NCBI GenBank assembly: GCA_023387335.1
Contig: JAEWIF010000052.1
Span: forward strand, 186,001 to 250,000
Direction: 5' to 3'
Length of the DNA stretch: 64,000 nt
Source of the DNA: Pseudomonadota bacterium
Lineage (GTDB): Bacteria > Pseudomonadota > Gammaproteobacteria > Burkholderiales > Burkholderiaceae_C
In this document: positions 57,016 to 64,000 of the stretch, piece after piece
Numbering within the stretch: position 1 is the stretch's first letter
Layout: every line of letters begins with the position of its first letter
Translations under genes and position numbers: made by a program
Notes under the pieces: generated by a model
Told to the model about the DNA's origin: nothing
The model's input: only the letters and a program-made list of their open reading frames with translations
The model's database searches: none

Positions 57016-58842
57016 ATGTCTGACAGAGACGATTCCGGCCAAGCCTGGCTCATCCCTCCCACCGAATACCTCGAGCGTCGGCCCGCCACGCATCGGATCG
57101 GCGCACCCGCGTCGAGCTACGTCACGATGCCCGACGGCGTGCGCCTGGCGCTCGACGTGTACCTGCCCGAAGGCGCGGACCGCCCGCAGCGCATGCCCGC
57201 GATCGTCGTGCTCACGCCCTACTACCGGCGCTTCAAGGTCACGGGCAAAGGCGCCGAGCCGGCGCCGAACATCGCGATCTACCGCGACTTCTTCGTGCCG
57301 CGCGGCTATGCCCTGGTCACCGTCGACGTGCGCGGCTGCGGCGCCAGCTTCGGAACGCGCGACTGCTTCCGTTCGCCGCGCGAGCGAGACGACCACCGCC
57401 GCATCGCCGACTGGATCGTGGCGCAGCCCTGGTCCAGCGGGGTGATCGGCTCCACCGGCATCTCCTACCTCGGCGCGGCCGCCTGCTTCCTGGCGAGCAC
57501 CGGCCATCCCGCGGTGAAGGCGGTCGCGCCGCTGTTCGCGGTGCACGACACCTACAGCGACCACGTGTTCCCCGGCGGCATCAAGTGCACCACCGTCACG
57601 GAGAACTACGACGCCCTGGTCCAGGCGCTGGACCTCGACCTGCGCGAGAAGCTCGCGCCCTACCCCTACTTCAACGACGCGCGCTACGCCGGGCCCGCGC
57701 CCGTGGACGAGGATGCGCAAGGCGAGCTGCTCGCGGCCGCCATCGACGAGCACCACGACAGCTTCAAGATGCGCGACCTCGCGCCGGAGTTCGCCTTCCG
57801 CGAGGAAGCGGCCTCGCACGATCCGCAGATGCACAGCGGGGCCTTCAGCCCCTACTGGTACCTGGGCGAGATCCCCGGCCAGGTGAACATCTACTCGGTA
57901 TCCGGCTGGTACGACGGCAGCGCCTTCGCCAACGGCTCCATCGCGCGTTTCCTCAGCAACCCCGGCGCGGACAACCGGCTCCTGCTCGGACCCTGGGACC
58001 ACGGCGCGCGCACCAACGGCTCGCCCTGGCGCGACGGCCCGCCGCAGCCGCGCTTCCCGGTGCTGGCCGAGGTGCTGCGCTTCTTCGACGAGCACCTGGC
58101 CGGCATGGACACCGGCCTGCGCGACGAGGCGCCTGTGCACTTCCACACCGTGCGCGAAGAGAAATGGCAGGCCGCCGACACCTGGCCGCCGCACCCGGCC
58201 CAGTCGCGGCTCTACCTGGCGCCGGACGCACGCCTGGCCGCGCAGGCGCCGAGCCAGGCTTCGGTCGCACCGTACAAGGTGAGGTTCACCACCGGCACCG
58301 GCACGAACAGCCGCTTCGAGCGACTGGGCGCGCTGCCGGTGATCGACTACTACAAGGACTGGCACGGCCGCGAGGACCGCATGCTCACCTTCGCCAGCGA
58401 ACCTTTCGAGGCGGCGACGGAGGTCTCGGGCCACGCCACCGTGCAGTTGCACGTCTCCAGCTCGGAGCACGACGCGAGCGTCTTCGTGTACCTGTCCGAG
58501 GTGGATGCGGATGGGCGCTCCTGGTACATCACGGAAGGCCTGCTGCGCCTGCTGCACCGCGCCGAGGCCGAACCGCCCGCGAGCTACCGCGCCAACTGGC
58601 CCTACCGCAGCTTCCGCCGCGAGGATGCGAAGCACCTGCAGCCCGGCGTGGCCGAGACGGTGCGGTTCGCGCTGCTGCCGGTCTCGTGGACGCTGCAAGC
58701 CGGTAGCCGCCTGCGCGTGGCCATCGCAGGCGCCGATGCCGACCACTTCGCGCAGGTGCCGCATGGACGCCCGCCGCGGCTGGAGTTCACGCTCGGCGGC
58801 GAGAACGCCTCGTTCATCGACCTGCCGCTGCGTACCCGCTAG
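57016..58842 (+). CDS. CocE/NonD-family serine hydrolase
   Basis: A 608-residue X-Pro-dipeptidyl-peptidase-like hydrolase. The alpha/beta domain starts VTMPDGVRLALDVYLP, with VTVDVRGCGASFG, the nucleophile Ser150 in STGISYLG, Asp300 in SGWYDGSAFANGS and His329 in LGPWDHGARTNG; a jelly-roll C-terminal domain (about 440-608) ends in a galactose-binding-like ATVQLHVSSSEHDASVFVYLSEV and GSRLRVAIAGAD. The family includes cocaine esterase and glutaryl-7-ACA acylase. It hydrolyses an ester or amide of unknown identity. It is convergent with DUF2127. Confidence 0.88.
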   Translation: MSDRDDSGQAWLIPPTEYLERRPATHRIGAPASSYVTMPDGVRLALDVYLPEGADRPQRMPAIVVLTPYYRRFKVTGKGAEPAPNIAIYRDFFVPRGYALVTVDVRGCGASFGTRDCFRSPRERDDHRRIADWIVAQPWSSGVIGSTGISYLGAAACFLASTGHPAVKAVAPLFAVHDTYSDHVFPGGIKCTTVTENYDALVQALDLDLREKLAPYPYFNDARYAGPAPVDEDAQGELLAAAIDEHHDSFKMRDLAPEFAFREEAASHDPQMHSGAFSPYWYLGEIPGQVNIYSVSGWYDGSAFANGSIARFLSNPGADNRLLLGPWDHGARTNGSPWRDGPPQPRFPVLAEVLRFFDEHLAGMDTGLRDEAPVHFHTVREEKWQAADTWPPHPAQSRLYLAPDARLAAQAPSQASVAPYKVRFTTGTGTNSRFERLGALPVIDYYKDWHGREDRMLTFASEPFEAATEVSGHATVQLHVSSSEHDASVFVYLSEVDADGRSWYITEGLLRLLHRAEAEPPASYRANWPYRSFRREDAKHLQPGVAETVRFALLPVSWTLQAGSRLRVAIAGADADHFAQVPHGRPPRLEFTLGGENASFIDLPLRTR

Positions 58843-59324
58843 CCGGCATTCCGGCCGGCCGATCGCCGACGACGCATCAGCGCGGCCAGCATGATCAGCA
58901 CCACCAGGACGTTGAGCACCAGCGCTCCCAGGCTGAGCCAGGTGAAGTGCCGCAGCAGGTTGGCGATCTCGAACGGCACGTAGATCGCCCCACTGAGCGC
59001 CGCCAGCACCTCGGCCCATGCGGCTCGACGGAACAGGCCGTAGGCTTCGAGGAAGCGCAGCGCTGAATAGGCGGCGGCGCCCAGCGCGAGCAGCGACAGA
59101 TGCGTGTTCTGCAGGTGATCGACCGCCTCCAGGAAGATGTGCGGGTAGCGCGAGGCCGGGTTGAGGTGCGTGTGGGCGACGAGGCGTTCGGCGAGGGCGT
59201 GGAGGTCGCGGTGCATCAGGAGCGTCAGTCCGGACGCCACGATGAGGACGAGGGCGCCCTTGAAGGCTTCGAAGAACGCGACCGCCTCGATCGCCCGGTT
59301 CTCGCTCCTGGACTCCACACTCAC
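58839..59324 (-). CDS. DUF2127 membrane protein
   Basis: A 161-residue membrane protein with four hydrophobic segments and the DUF2127 motif: AFFEAFKGALVLIVASGLTLL, HLSLLALGAAAYSALRFLEAYGL, RRAAWAEVLAALSGAIYVPFEI, LGALVLNVLVVLIML. Function unknown. The start is GTG 59324, and it overlaps the stop of the vestigial antitoxin gene. It is the end of the aminotransferase-psuG operon. Confidence 0.8.
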   Translation of the reverse strand: MSVESRSENRAIEAVAFFEAFKGALVLIVASGLTLLMHRDLHALAERLVAHTHLNPASRYPHIFLEAVDHLQNTHLSLLALGAAAYSALRFLEAYGLFRRAAWAEVLAALSGAIYVPFEIANLLRHFTWLSLGALVLNVLVVLIMLAALMRRRRSAGRNAG

Positions 59325-59530
59325 ACCGCGGGCAGGCCGGGCAAGCCCTCGGCACGGGCTATGTCGCCCAGAGCCCGGGTGATTCCAGCCGCGTCATCGG
59401 GCGCCTCTTCAAGCCTGGCGTCCAGATAGGCAGCCATTTCTTCAGGCGTTCGCAGTTGCTCGGCGACGTCGTATGCGACCGTCCTGGTCCGAGCCGTCGT
59501 TCCCTTGGCTTTTGATGTTGTCTTGACCAT
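59321..59530 (-). pseudogene. truncated addiction-module antitoxin (HigA-like), DNA-binding half lost
   Basis: A 69-residue frame carrying the N-terminal half of a known antitoxin family: VAYDVAEQLRTPEEMAAYLD followed by ARLEEAPDDAAGITRALGDIARAEG, then LPGLPAV and a stop. Full-length relatives continue as AKGMAQIARxxGLSRESLYKALS and on to about 95-100 residues; this copy ends inside the start of that helix-turn-helix. A basic N-terminal tail (KTTSKAKGTTARTRT) is also unlike relatives. No toxin gene flanks it: psuG is 10 bp upstream and DUF2127 overlaps downstream. It is probably a decayed, non-functional remnant. Confidence 0.6.
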
Positions 59531-59540
59531 GACTTGCGCT

Positions 59541-60485
59541 TCAGTCGCTATCCAACACTGTGCGAGTCCTCAACGCCACCGCCAACCTCGCCCCCACTTC
59601 CGCGTTGTGTTTCACCAGCGCGATGTTGGTCACCAAGCTTCTCCCGCCGGTCAACGACTTGATGCGGGAAAGCAGGAACGGCGTCACCGCCTTCCCCGTG
59701 AGGCCCTGCGCCTCGGCCTCCGCCAACGCCTGCTCGGTGATCCGGTCGATCTCCTCGCGAGGCATCGCCGCCGCTTCCGGCACCGGCGTGCTGACGACCA
59801 CGCCGCCTTCGAGGCCCAAGTCCCACTTGGTGCGGATGAACCGAGCCTGCGCGGTCGCATCGTCCAGCCGGAAATCCGCGGGATAGCCGCTGTCCCGTGT
59901 ATAGAACGCCGCGAAGTTCTCCTGCCCGCAACTGATCACGGGCACCCCATGCGTCTCCAGGTATTCCAGCGTGAGCCCGATATCCAGGATCGACTTCGCC
60001 CCCGCGCAGACCACGGCCACCGAAGTCCGCGCCAGCTCTTGCAAATCCGCCGAGATATCGAACGTCTGCGACGCCCCGCGATGCACGCCCCCGATGCCGC
60101 CGGTGACGAAAACTTCTATGCCCGCCAGCGCCGCACAGATCATGGTGCCCGCCACCGTGGTAGCGCCGAGTCCGCCGCTCGCCAGCACGGCCGGCAAATC
60201 GCGGCGGCTCACCTTCATCGCCTGTCCGGAGCGGCCGAGCAGCTCAAGCTCTTCGTCGGAGAGTCCGATGCGGATGCGGCCGTCGATGACGGCAATGGTC
60301 GCCGGCTCAGCGCCCAGGCCGCGGATGATCGCCTCGACCTCGCGCGCCGTGCGCACGTTCTCCGGGTACGGCATGCCGTGGGCAATGATGGTCGACTCCA
60401 GCGCCACGACGGGTCGGCCGGCCGCCTGCGCGGCGGCCACCGGCGCGCTGAACGCCAACCAGGAACGGGCGACGTCGGCGCGCAT
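59541..60485 (-). CDS. psuG: pseudouridine-5'-phosphate glycosidase
   Basis: A 314-residue PsuG. It breaks the C-glycosidic bond of pseudouridine 5'-phosphate to uracil and ribose 5-phosphate. The family motifs are ALESTIIAHGMPYPENV at the N-terminus, DGRIRIGLSDEELELL, SRRDLPAVLASGGLGATTVAGTM, FVTGGIGGVHRGA, DISADLQELARTSVAVVCAGAKSILD and VISCGQENFAAFYTRDSG. No adjacent psuK kinase or nucleoside transporter is seen; the kinase may be elsewhere. It follows the aminotransferase gene by 10 bp. Only the region downstream of ATG 60485 has homology; the upstream in-frame reading is a shadow. Confidence 0.92.
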   Translation of the reverse strand: MRADVARSWLAFSAPVAAAQAAGRPVVALESTIIAHGMPYPENVRTAREVEAIIRGLGAEPATIAVIDGRIRIGLSDEELELLGRSGQAMKVSRRDLPAVLASGGLGATTVAGTMICAALAGIEVFVTGGIGGVHRGASQTFDISADLQELARTSVAVVCAGAKSILDIGLTLEYLETHGVPVISCGQENFAAFYTRDSGYPADFRLDDATAQARFIRTKWDLGLEGGVVVSTPVPEAAAMPREEIDRITEQALAEAEAQGLTGKAVTPFLLSRIKSLTGGRSLVTNIALVKHNAEVGARLAVALRTRTVLDSD

Positions 60486-60495
60486 CGGCCAGGCT

Positions 60496-61695
60496 CTAGA
60501 GGGCCGAGCCGAGGCGGGCCACGCCTTCGCGGATCTTGGCGACATCCGCCGTCGCGAACGACAACCGCAGCGAACTGCGATCCGGCTCCTTCGCGAAGAA
60601 CGGCGCGCCCGGCACGAACGCCACGCCCTTCTCGATGGCGCGCTTGGCAAACTCGCCCGCGTCGCTGATCTTGCCGCCCTTGCCCGTGAGCCGCGCCCAG
60701 AAGAACAGGCCACCCAGCGGCTGCGTGAACTCGATGGCGTCGCCCAGTTCGCTCTTGAGCGCATCGCCCATCGCCTGCGCGCGCTCGGCGTAGACCTGCC
60801 GCACGCGCTTGAGCGTGTCGGGCATGCGGCCGCTCTTGAGGTACTGCGCCGCGGTCGCCTGCGCGAAGGTGCTGGTGTGCGCGTCGCTGAACTGCTTGCA
60901 CATCGTCGCCTTCGCCAGCAGCTCCTGCGGCGCCACCAGCCAGCCCACGCGCAGGCCGGGCGAGAGCACCTTGCTCATGCTGCCGCAGTGCGCCAGCCAG
61001 TCGCGCGAGCCGGGCACTTCCTTCGACAGCGCCAGCAGCGAAGGCGGCGGCGGTTGCGGCGTGAAGTACAGGTCGCCGTAGGGATCGTCTTCCACGATCA
61101 GCGTCTGGTACTTGACCGCCAGCTCCAGCACCTTGCGGCGGCGCTCCAGCGAGAGCAGCGCGCCGCTCGGGTTGCCGAAGCTGGGGATCAGGTAGACGAA
61201 CTTGGGCTTGTGCTCGCGGATCAGCGCTTCGAGCCTGTCCACCTGCACGCCGTCGGCGTCGATCGGCGCGGAGACCAGGTCGGCGCCGTACAGGCGGAAG
61301 CACTGGATGGTGGCCAGGAAGGTCGGGCCTTCCACGATGACCTTGCTGCCGGGGTCGATCATCGTCTTGCCGATCAGGTCCAGCGCCTGCTGGCTGCCGG
61401 TGGTGACGATCAGCTGGTTCGGCTCCAGGCCCTGCACGCCCTTGTGCTGCTCGAACGCGGCGAGCTGCGCACGCAGCGGATCGAAGCCCTCGGTGGCGCC
61501 GTACTGCAGCGCGGCACCCGGCTCCTCGGCCAGCGCCTTCTGGCTGGCCTCGCGCAGGCCCTCCACGTCGAACATGGCGCTGTCCGGAAAGCCGCCCGCG
61601 AACGAGATGATGCCGGGCTTGCCCAGCAGCTTGAACAGTTCGCGGATGGCGGAGGTTTCGACGTTGTCGAGGCGGGAGGCGAATGGCAGGGGCAT
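60496..61695 (-). CDS. PLP-dependent class I/II aminotransferase (2-aminoadipate / MocR-like fold)
   Basis: A 399-residue aminotransferase without a GntR domain. It has SFAGGFPDSAMF, LQYGATEGFDPLRAQL, VTTGSQQALDLIGKTMIDPG, PSFGNPSGALLSLERRR, VEDDPYGDLYF, and CGSMSKVLSPGLRVGW with the PLP lysine; the C-terminal part is FVPGAPFFAKEPDRSSLRLSFA. The closest known relatives transaminate 2-aminoadipate or branched/aromatic amino acids. It is the first gene of an operon with psuG, the antitoxin remnant and DUF2127. Confidence 0.9.
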   Translation of the reverse strand: MPLPFASRLDNVETSAIRELFKLLGKPGIISFAGGFPDSAMFDVEGLREASQKALAEEPGAALQYGATEGFDPLRAQLAAFEQHKGVQGLEPNQLIVTTGSQQALDLIGKTMIDPGSKVIVEGPTFLATIQCFRLYGADLVSAPIDADGVQVDRLEALIREHKPKFVYLIPSFGNPSGALLSLERRRKVLELAVKYQTLIVEDDPYGDLYFTPQPPPPSLLALSKEVPGSRDWLAHCGSMSKVLSPGLRVGWLVAPQELLAKATMCKQFSDAHTSTFAQATAAQYLKSGRMPDTLKRVRQVYAERAQAMGDALKSELGDAIEFTQPLGGLFFWARLTGKGGKISDAGEFAKRAIEKGVAFVPGAPFFAKEPDRSSLRLSFATADVAKIREGVARLGSAL

Positions 61696-61772
61696 GGGAG
61701 GACGGGGTCGTTGGTCGCCTTATTGTGGCGCCAACAGGACCCCGGCCTCAGCGGCCCGGCGGGTGCCCGACT

Positions 61773-62414
61773 TCAGCTGCCCGGCTTGTCCTTGTCGGCG
61801 TACCGCAGCCCGACCTTGTCCAGGTCCGTGTCGTCGCTTCGAGCCTGCGAAGGCGCCTGCGCCTTGTCCGAAGTTCCCCGTGCCGCCATCGCCCGTTCGC
61901 GCTCGGCCTCGGTCCGTGCCGGCTCGGTGTCGAAGGCGCTGCTGCGGTCCTGGTAGCTGCCGCCCAGGCCGCCCGAGCGGTGCGGCAGGCGCTCGCCCAC
62001 GATCTCGTGCACGCGCTGCTGGTCCGGGCGATGGATGACGTTCAGGTCCGCGGCCTGCAGGTCGTGCAGCAGCGCGCGGGCGCGGGCGGCTTCGGCTTCG
62101 TCCTCGGTGTCGACCACCACGACGGTGAAGCCGCGGTCGACGGCCTTTTCATACACCTCGTGCTCGCCGCGATTGCGGTCGGCGCCGAACAGGTGGACGA
62201 AGAAGCCGGCCACCTTGTCGACCATGTCGCGGCTGGCCGCGATCTCGCGGTCGGTGCCTTCCCAGGCGCGCGGGTCCTCGCCCATCGCGTCGGAGTCGGT
62301 CGGTCCGCGGTGCTGCAGGTGGACGTCGCGCTTGTCGAACCCGGACTCCAGCAGCCGGTCGCGCGCGCGCAGGGCGATGTCGCGGTGCTCGAAAGAGCAG
62401 ATGGCGGTGTGCAT
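61773..62414 (-). CDS. general-stress-type protein with an N-terminal stress-17-like domain
   Basis: A 213-residue soluble protein. The N-terminal domain (about 1-115) resembles YflT/general stress protein 17M-type proteins: HTAICSFEHRDIALRARDRLLESGF, DMVDKVAGFFVHLFGADRN, FTVVVVDTEDEAEAARALLHDL-like segments. The C-terminal 90 residues are charged and low in hydrophobics (SYQDRSSAFDTEPARTEAER, DDTDLDKVGLRYADKDKPG), probably disordered. AAAGGAG lies just before ATG 62414. It is likely a stress or hydrophilic response protein; the function is not known. Confidence 0.65.
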   Translation of the reverse strand: MHTAICSFEHRDIALRARDRLLESGFDKRDVHLQHRGPTDSDAMGEDPRAWEGTDREIAASRDMVDKVAGFFVHLFGADRNRGEHEVYEKAVDRGFTVVVVDTEDEAEAARARALLHDLQAADLNVIHRPDQQRVHEIVGERLPHRSGGLGGSYQDRSSAFDTEPARTEAERERAMAARGTSDKAQAPSQARSDDTDLDKVGLRYADKDKPGS

Positions 62415-62799
62415 GAGGTACTCCTTTCTCGCTGCTTGCACCGGTGATAGGCGCATGCGCGGCGGTTGGGGAGTGGATGAGGGAGGCAGCGGGTGTAGGC
62501 AGGGGACTACCTCGTGCTCGTCATTCCCCCCTCGCACCACTCTCAACGGCCGCCCGAGCGGCCGCCGCACGACGGACGCTTTGGAGCGGCGTTCGCGGCA
62601 GCGTTCAATTCGACGGAGCGTAGGGACAGGGTGAGGGAGGCCTCCTGCCGGAAGTAAAGGAGGAGCATGCGCCGTCCAGGCGCGCGGGGGACATGTAGGC
62701 GGGAGGCCTCCCTCGCCCTGGCACGGCACGGGACGGGTCCGAAGAGGGAAGCACTGGATTCCCGCCTTCGCGGGAATGACGGTGGGCCGGGGATGACGC
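62415..62799. other. 385-bp intergenic region with several palindromes
   Basis: No gene is convincing. The notable parts are the hairpin CGGCCGC-CCGA-GCGGCCG (62547-62564), the facing words GAGGGAGGCCTCC (62633-62645) and its complement GGAGGCCTCCCTC (62702-62714), and a REP-like hairpin (62758-62777). These look like extragenic repetitive palindromes between the stress-protein and IclR genes. Confidence 0.5.
62758..62777. repeat. REP-like extragenic hairpin
   Basis: ATTCCCGC-CTTC-GCGGGAAT is a perfect 8-bp stem with a 4-nt loop, embedded in CTGGATT...GACGGTG, a form widely scattered in genomes of beta- and gammaproteobacteria. It probably affects transcript ends or serves as a repeat family member. 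Confidence 0.7.
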
Positions 62800-63588
62800 T
62801 CATTCGCGCGGCAACCGCTGGGCCAGCGAATCCCGCGCCTTCTGCAGCACCGGCAGCATGGCCTCGCGGAACTCCGCCATGGTCATGCGCTCGGCGCGCA
62901 CCGCCATGCTGATCGCGCCGACGGTGCGCCCTTCGCGGTCGAACGCGGGGACGGCCAGCGATCGCACGCCGACTTCGAGCTCGCCGTCGCTCTCGGTCCA
63001 TCCCTCGGCGCGGCAACGCTCGACCAGCGCGATCACCTCGCGCGTGCGCCAGATCGTGCGCTCGGTCAGCGGCGACTTCTTCATCGCCTCGATGCGGCGG
63101 CGGGACTCGTCCTGCGGCAGGCTGGCCAGCAGCACGCGGCCCAGCGCCGAGCAGTAGCCCGGCAGCCGCGAGCCGATCGCCAGGCCGGTGGACAGGCTGC
63201 GGCGCGCCGTCGAGCGGGCCACGATCAGCGCGTCGTCGCCCAGCAGCGTGCCGAAGGTGGCCGACTGCCGCGTGCGCTCGGCCAGCGCGTCCAGCAGCGG
63301 CTGGGCCAGCTGCGGGACCGGCCGCGAGGCCAGGTACGAGTGCGCCAGCAGCAGCGTGCGCGGCGCCACCCAGAAGCGCTTGCCGTCGCTGTCCAGGTAG
63401 CCCAGGGCGTGCAGCGTGTACAGCGACCGGCGGGCCGAGGCCGGCGTGCTGCCGGTCAGCCGGGCCACCTCGGTCAGCGTGAGCCGCGTGGCCTGGCGGC
63501 TGAAGCAGGCCAGCACGTCCAGGCCCTTCTGCAGAGCCGCGACAAAGCTCTTGTCGTCGGGGGCGGGGCCGGTGGCGTTTTTGCGCAT
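62800..63588 (-). CDS. IclR-family regulator (PcaR/PobR-like)
   Basis: A 262-residue regulator. The N-terminal winged helix (residues 13-75: SFVAALQKGLDVLACFSRQATRLTLTEVARLTGSTPASARRSLYTL) and the C-terminal effector domain (about 85-250; LLGDDALIVARST, CSALGRVLLASLP, GWTESDGELEVGVRSLAVPAFDREG, AISMAVRAERM) are complete. It is divergent from the last Bug gene, 85 bp away, which it probably regulates with an aromatic or carboxylic-acid inducer. Confidence 0.9.
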   Translation of the reverse strand: MRKNATGPAPDDKSFVAALQKGLDVLACFSRQATRLTLTEVARLTGSTPASARRSLYTLHALGYLDSDGKRFWVAPRTLLLAHSYLASRPVPQLAQPLLDALAERTRQSATFGTLLGDDALIVARSTARRSLSTGLAIGSRLPGYCSALGRVLLASLPQDESRRRIEAMKKSPLTERTIWRTREVIALVERCRAEGWTESDGELEVGVRSLAVPAFDREGRTVGAISMAVRAERMTMAEFREAMLPVLQKARDSLAQRLPRE

Positions 63589-63673
63589 GGCGCAATTTTC
63601 GCTTGCGACAAAGGCGCCCGTCGGCCGAAACTGCCTGATTCCCCCAGGGGCCGCCCTTCACACCAGGAGACAG

Positions 63674-64000
63674 ATGTCCATGACCCAACGCTTCACGCGC
63701 CGGCAGGCGCTCGCGCTCGCCGCCGGCGGCGCCCTCGCGCCGGCCTTCGGGCCCGCGGTGGCGCAGCAGCCGGCCAAGCCCGTCCGCCTGATCGTCCCCT
63801 TCCCCGCCGGCGGCACCGCCGACGTGCTGCCGCGCCTGGTGGCCGAGAAGATCCGCGCCTCCTTCCCCGCCGGCATCGTGGTGGAGAACAAGTCCGGCGC
63901 GGGCGGCAACATCGGCGCCGCCGAAGTGGCGCGCTCCGACGCCGACGGCACCACCTACCTGGTGTCGCCGCCCGGCCCCATCGCGATCAACCAGCACCTG
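63674..64000 (+). CDS. Bug-family receptor, N-terminal part
   Basis: A gene that runs off the window, with 109 residues visible. The twin-arginine leader FTRRQALALAAGGALAPAFG is followed by KPVRLIVPFPAGGTADVLPRLVAEKI, VENKSGAGGNIGAAEVARSD and the start of the next strand. AGGAGAC precedes ATG 63674; a second ATG at 63680 is possible. It is probably the first gene of an operon regulated by the divergent IclR. Confidence 0.88.
   Translation, partial: MSMTQRFTRRQALALAAGGALAPAFGPAVAQQPAKPVRLIVPFPAGGTADVLPRLVAEKIRASFPAGIVVENKSGAGGNIGAAEVARSDADGTTYLVSPPGPIAINQHL

Noticed and set aside
59531..59540. Toxin gene partner for the antitoxin remnant
   Set aside because: Only 10 bp separate the remnant from psuG; no RelE/HigB-type frame exists on either side.
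62543..63997. 484-residue minus-strand frame across the IclR gene
   Set aside because: It is a frame shadow of the IclR regulator and the receptor start, with no domain of its own.

Overview
The window reads as a stretch of chromosome from a high-GC betaproteobacterium of the order Burkholderiales, most like a Comamonadaceae soil or rhizosphere genus (Ramlibacter/Variovorax type). The reasons are the strong G+C bias, six Bug-type (TctC/TTT family) periplasmic receptors, CaiB/BaiF CoA-transferases, glycine-rich lipoproteins that begin Cys-Gly-Gly-Gly, DUF2970 and a PnbA/PnbB pair. This is inferred from gene content, not from a marker gene. I saw no rRNA, tRNA, CRISPR array, insertion sequence, integrase or prophage. 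Coding density is very high, with many 4-bp ATGA/GTGA stop-start overlaps and several convergent overlaps.

Layout. 1-2.8 kb: end of a CoA-transferase, a CitE-like lyase, a small protein and pncB. 2.9-9.5 kb: an esterase, a GT8 glycosyltransferase, a hydroxyacid-oxidase/amidohydrolase/beta-hydroxyacid-dehydrogenase operon with a divergent GcvA-like LysR, and an enoyl-CoA hydratase. 9.6-14 kb: an operon of CoA-transferase, two Bug receptors and an FAH-family enzyme. 14.1-19.9 kb: an orphan OmpR-type regulator, a lipoprotein cytochrome c peroxidase, a thioesterase, a molybdopterin protein with its cytochrome b, and dctA. 20-27.3 kb: small nucleic-acid and membrane proteins, a secreted esterase with type II PHB-depolymerase motif order, and a guanidine-II riboswitch ahead of sugE/gdx and a PACE exporter. 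27.4-31 kb: a 4-nitrobenzoate cluster (LysR, pnbB, pnbA, Bug). 31.5-38.6 kb: lipoproteins, DUF445, a Pro-Ala repeat lipoprotein and a solo ParB-like protein. 38.5-42.2 kb: a DUF2970/cytochrome c operon facing a MocR regulator. 42.2-48.3 kb: a five-gene CoA-ester catabolic operon with a divergent LysR. 48.3-54.3 kb: a likely pilY1 remnant, more lipoproteins and a TetR-SDR-MATE module with twin palindromic operators. 54.4-64 kb: glutamine synthetase, a Bug receptor, a CocE hydrolase, an aminotransferase-psuG-vestigial antitoxin-DUF2127 operon, a stress-type protein, an IclR regulator and the start of another Bug receptor.

Taken together, the genes describe an organism that scavenges organic acids. 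Bug receptors capture carboxylates, ligases and CoA-transferases activate them, hydratases, thiolases and lyases process them, and LysR, IclR, MocR or TetR regulators beside each cluster sense the substrates. The best-supported regulatory RNA is the guanidine-II riboswitch. Its apparent control of a PACE exporter together with Gdx is the least expected arrangement here. Starts were chosen from Shine-Dalgarno spacing and homology length by eye, and none was computed.
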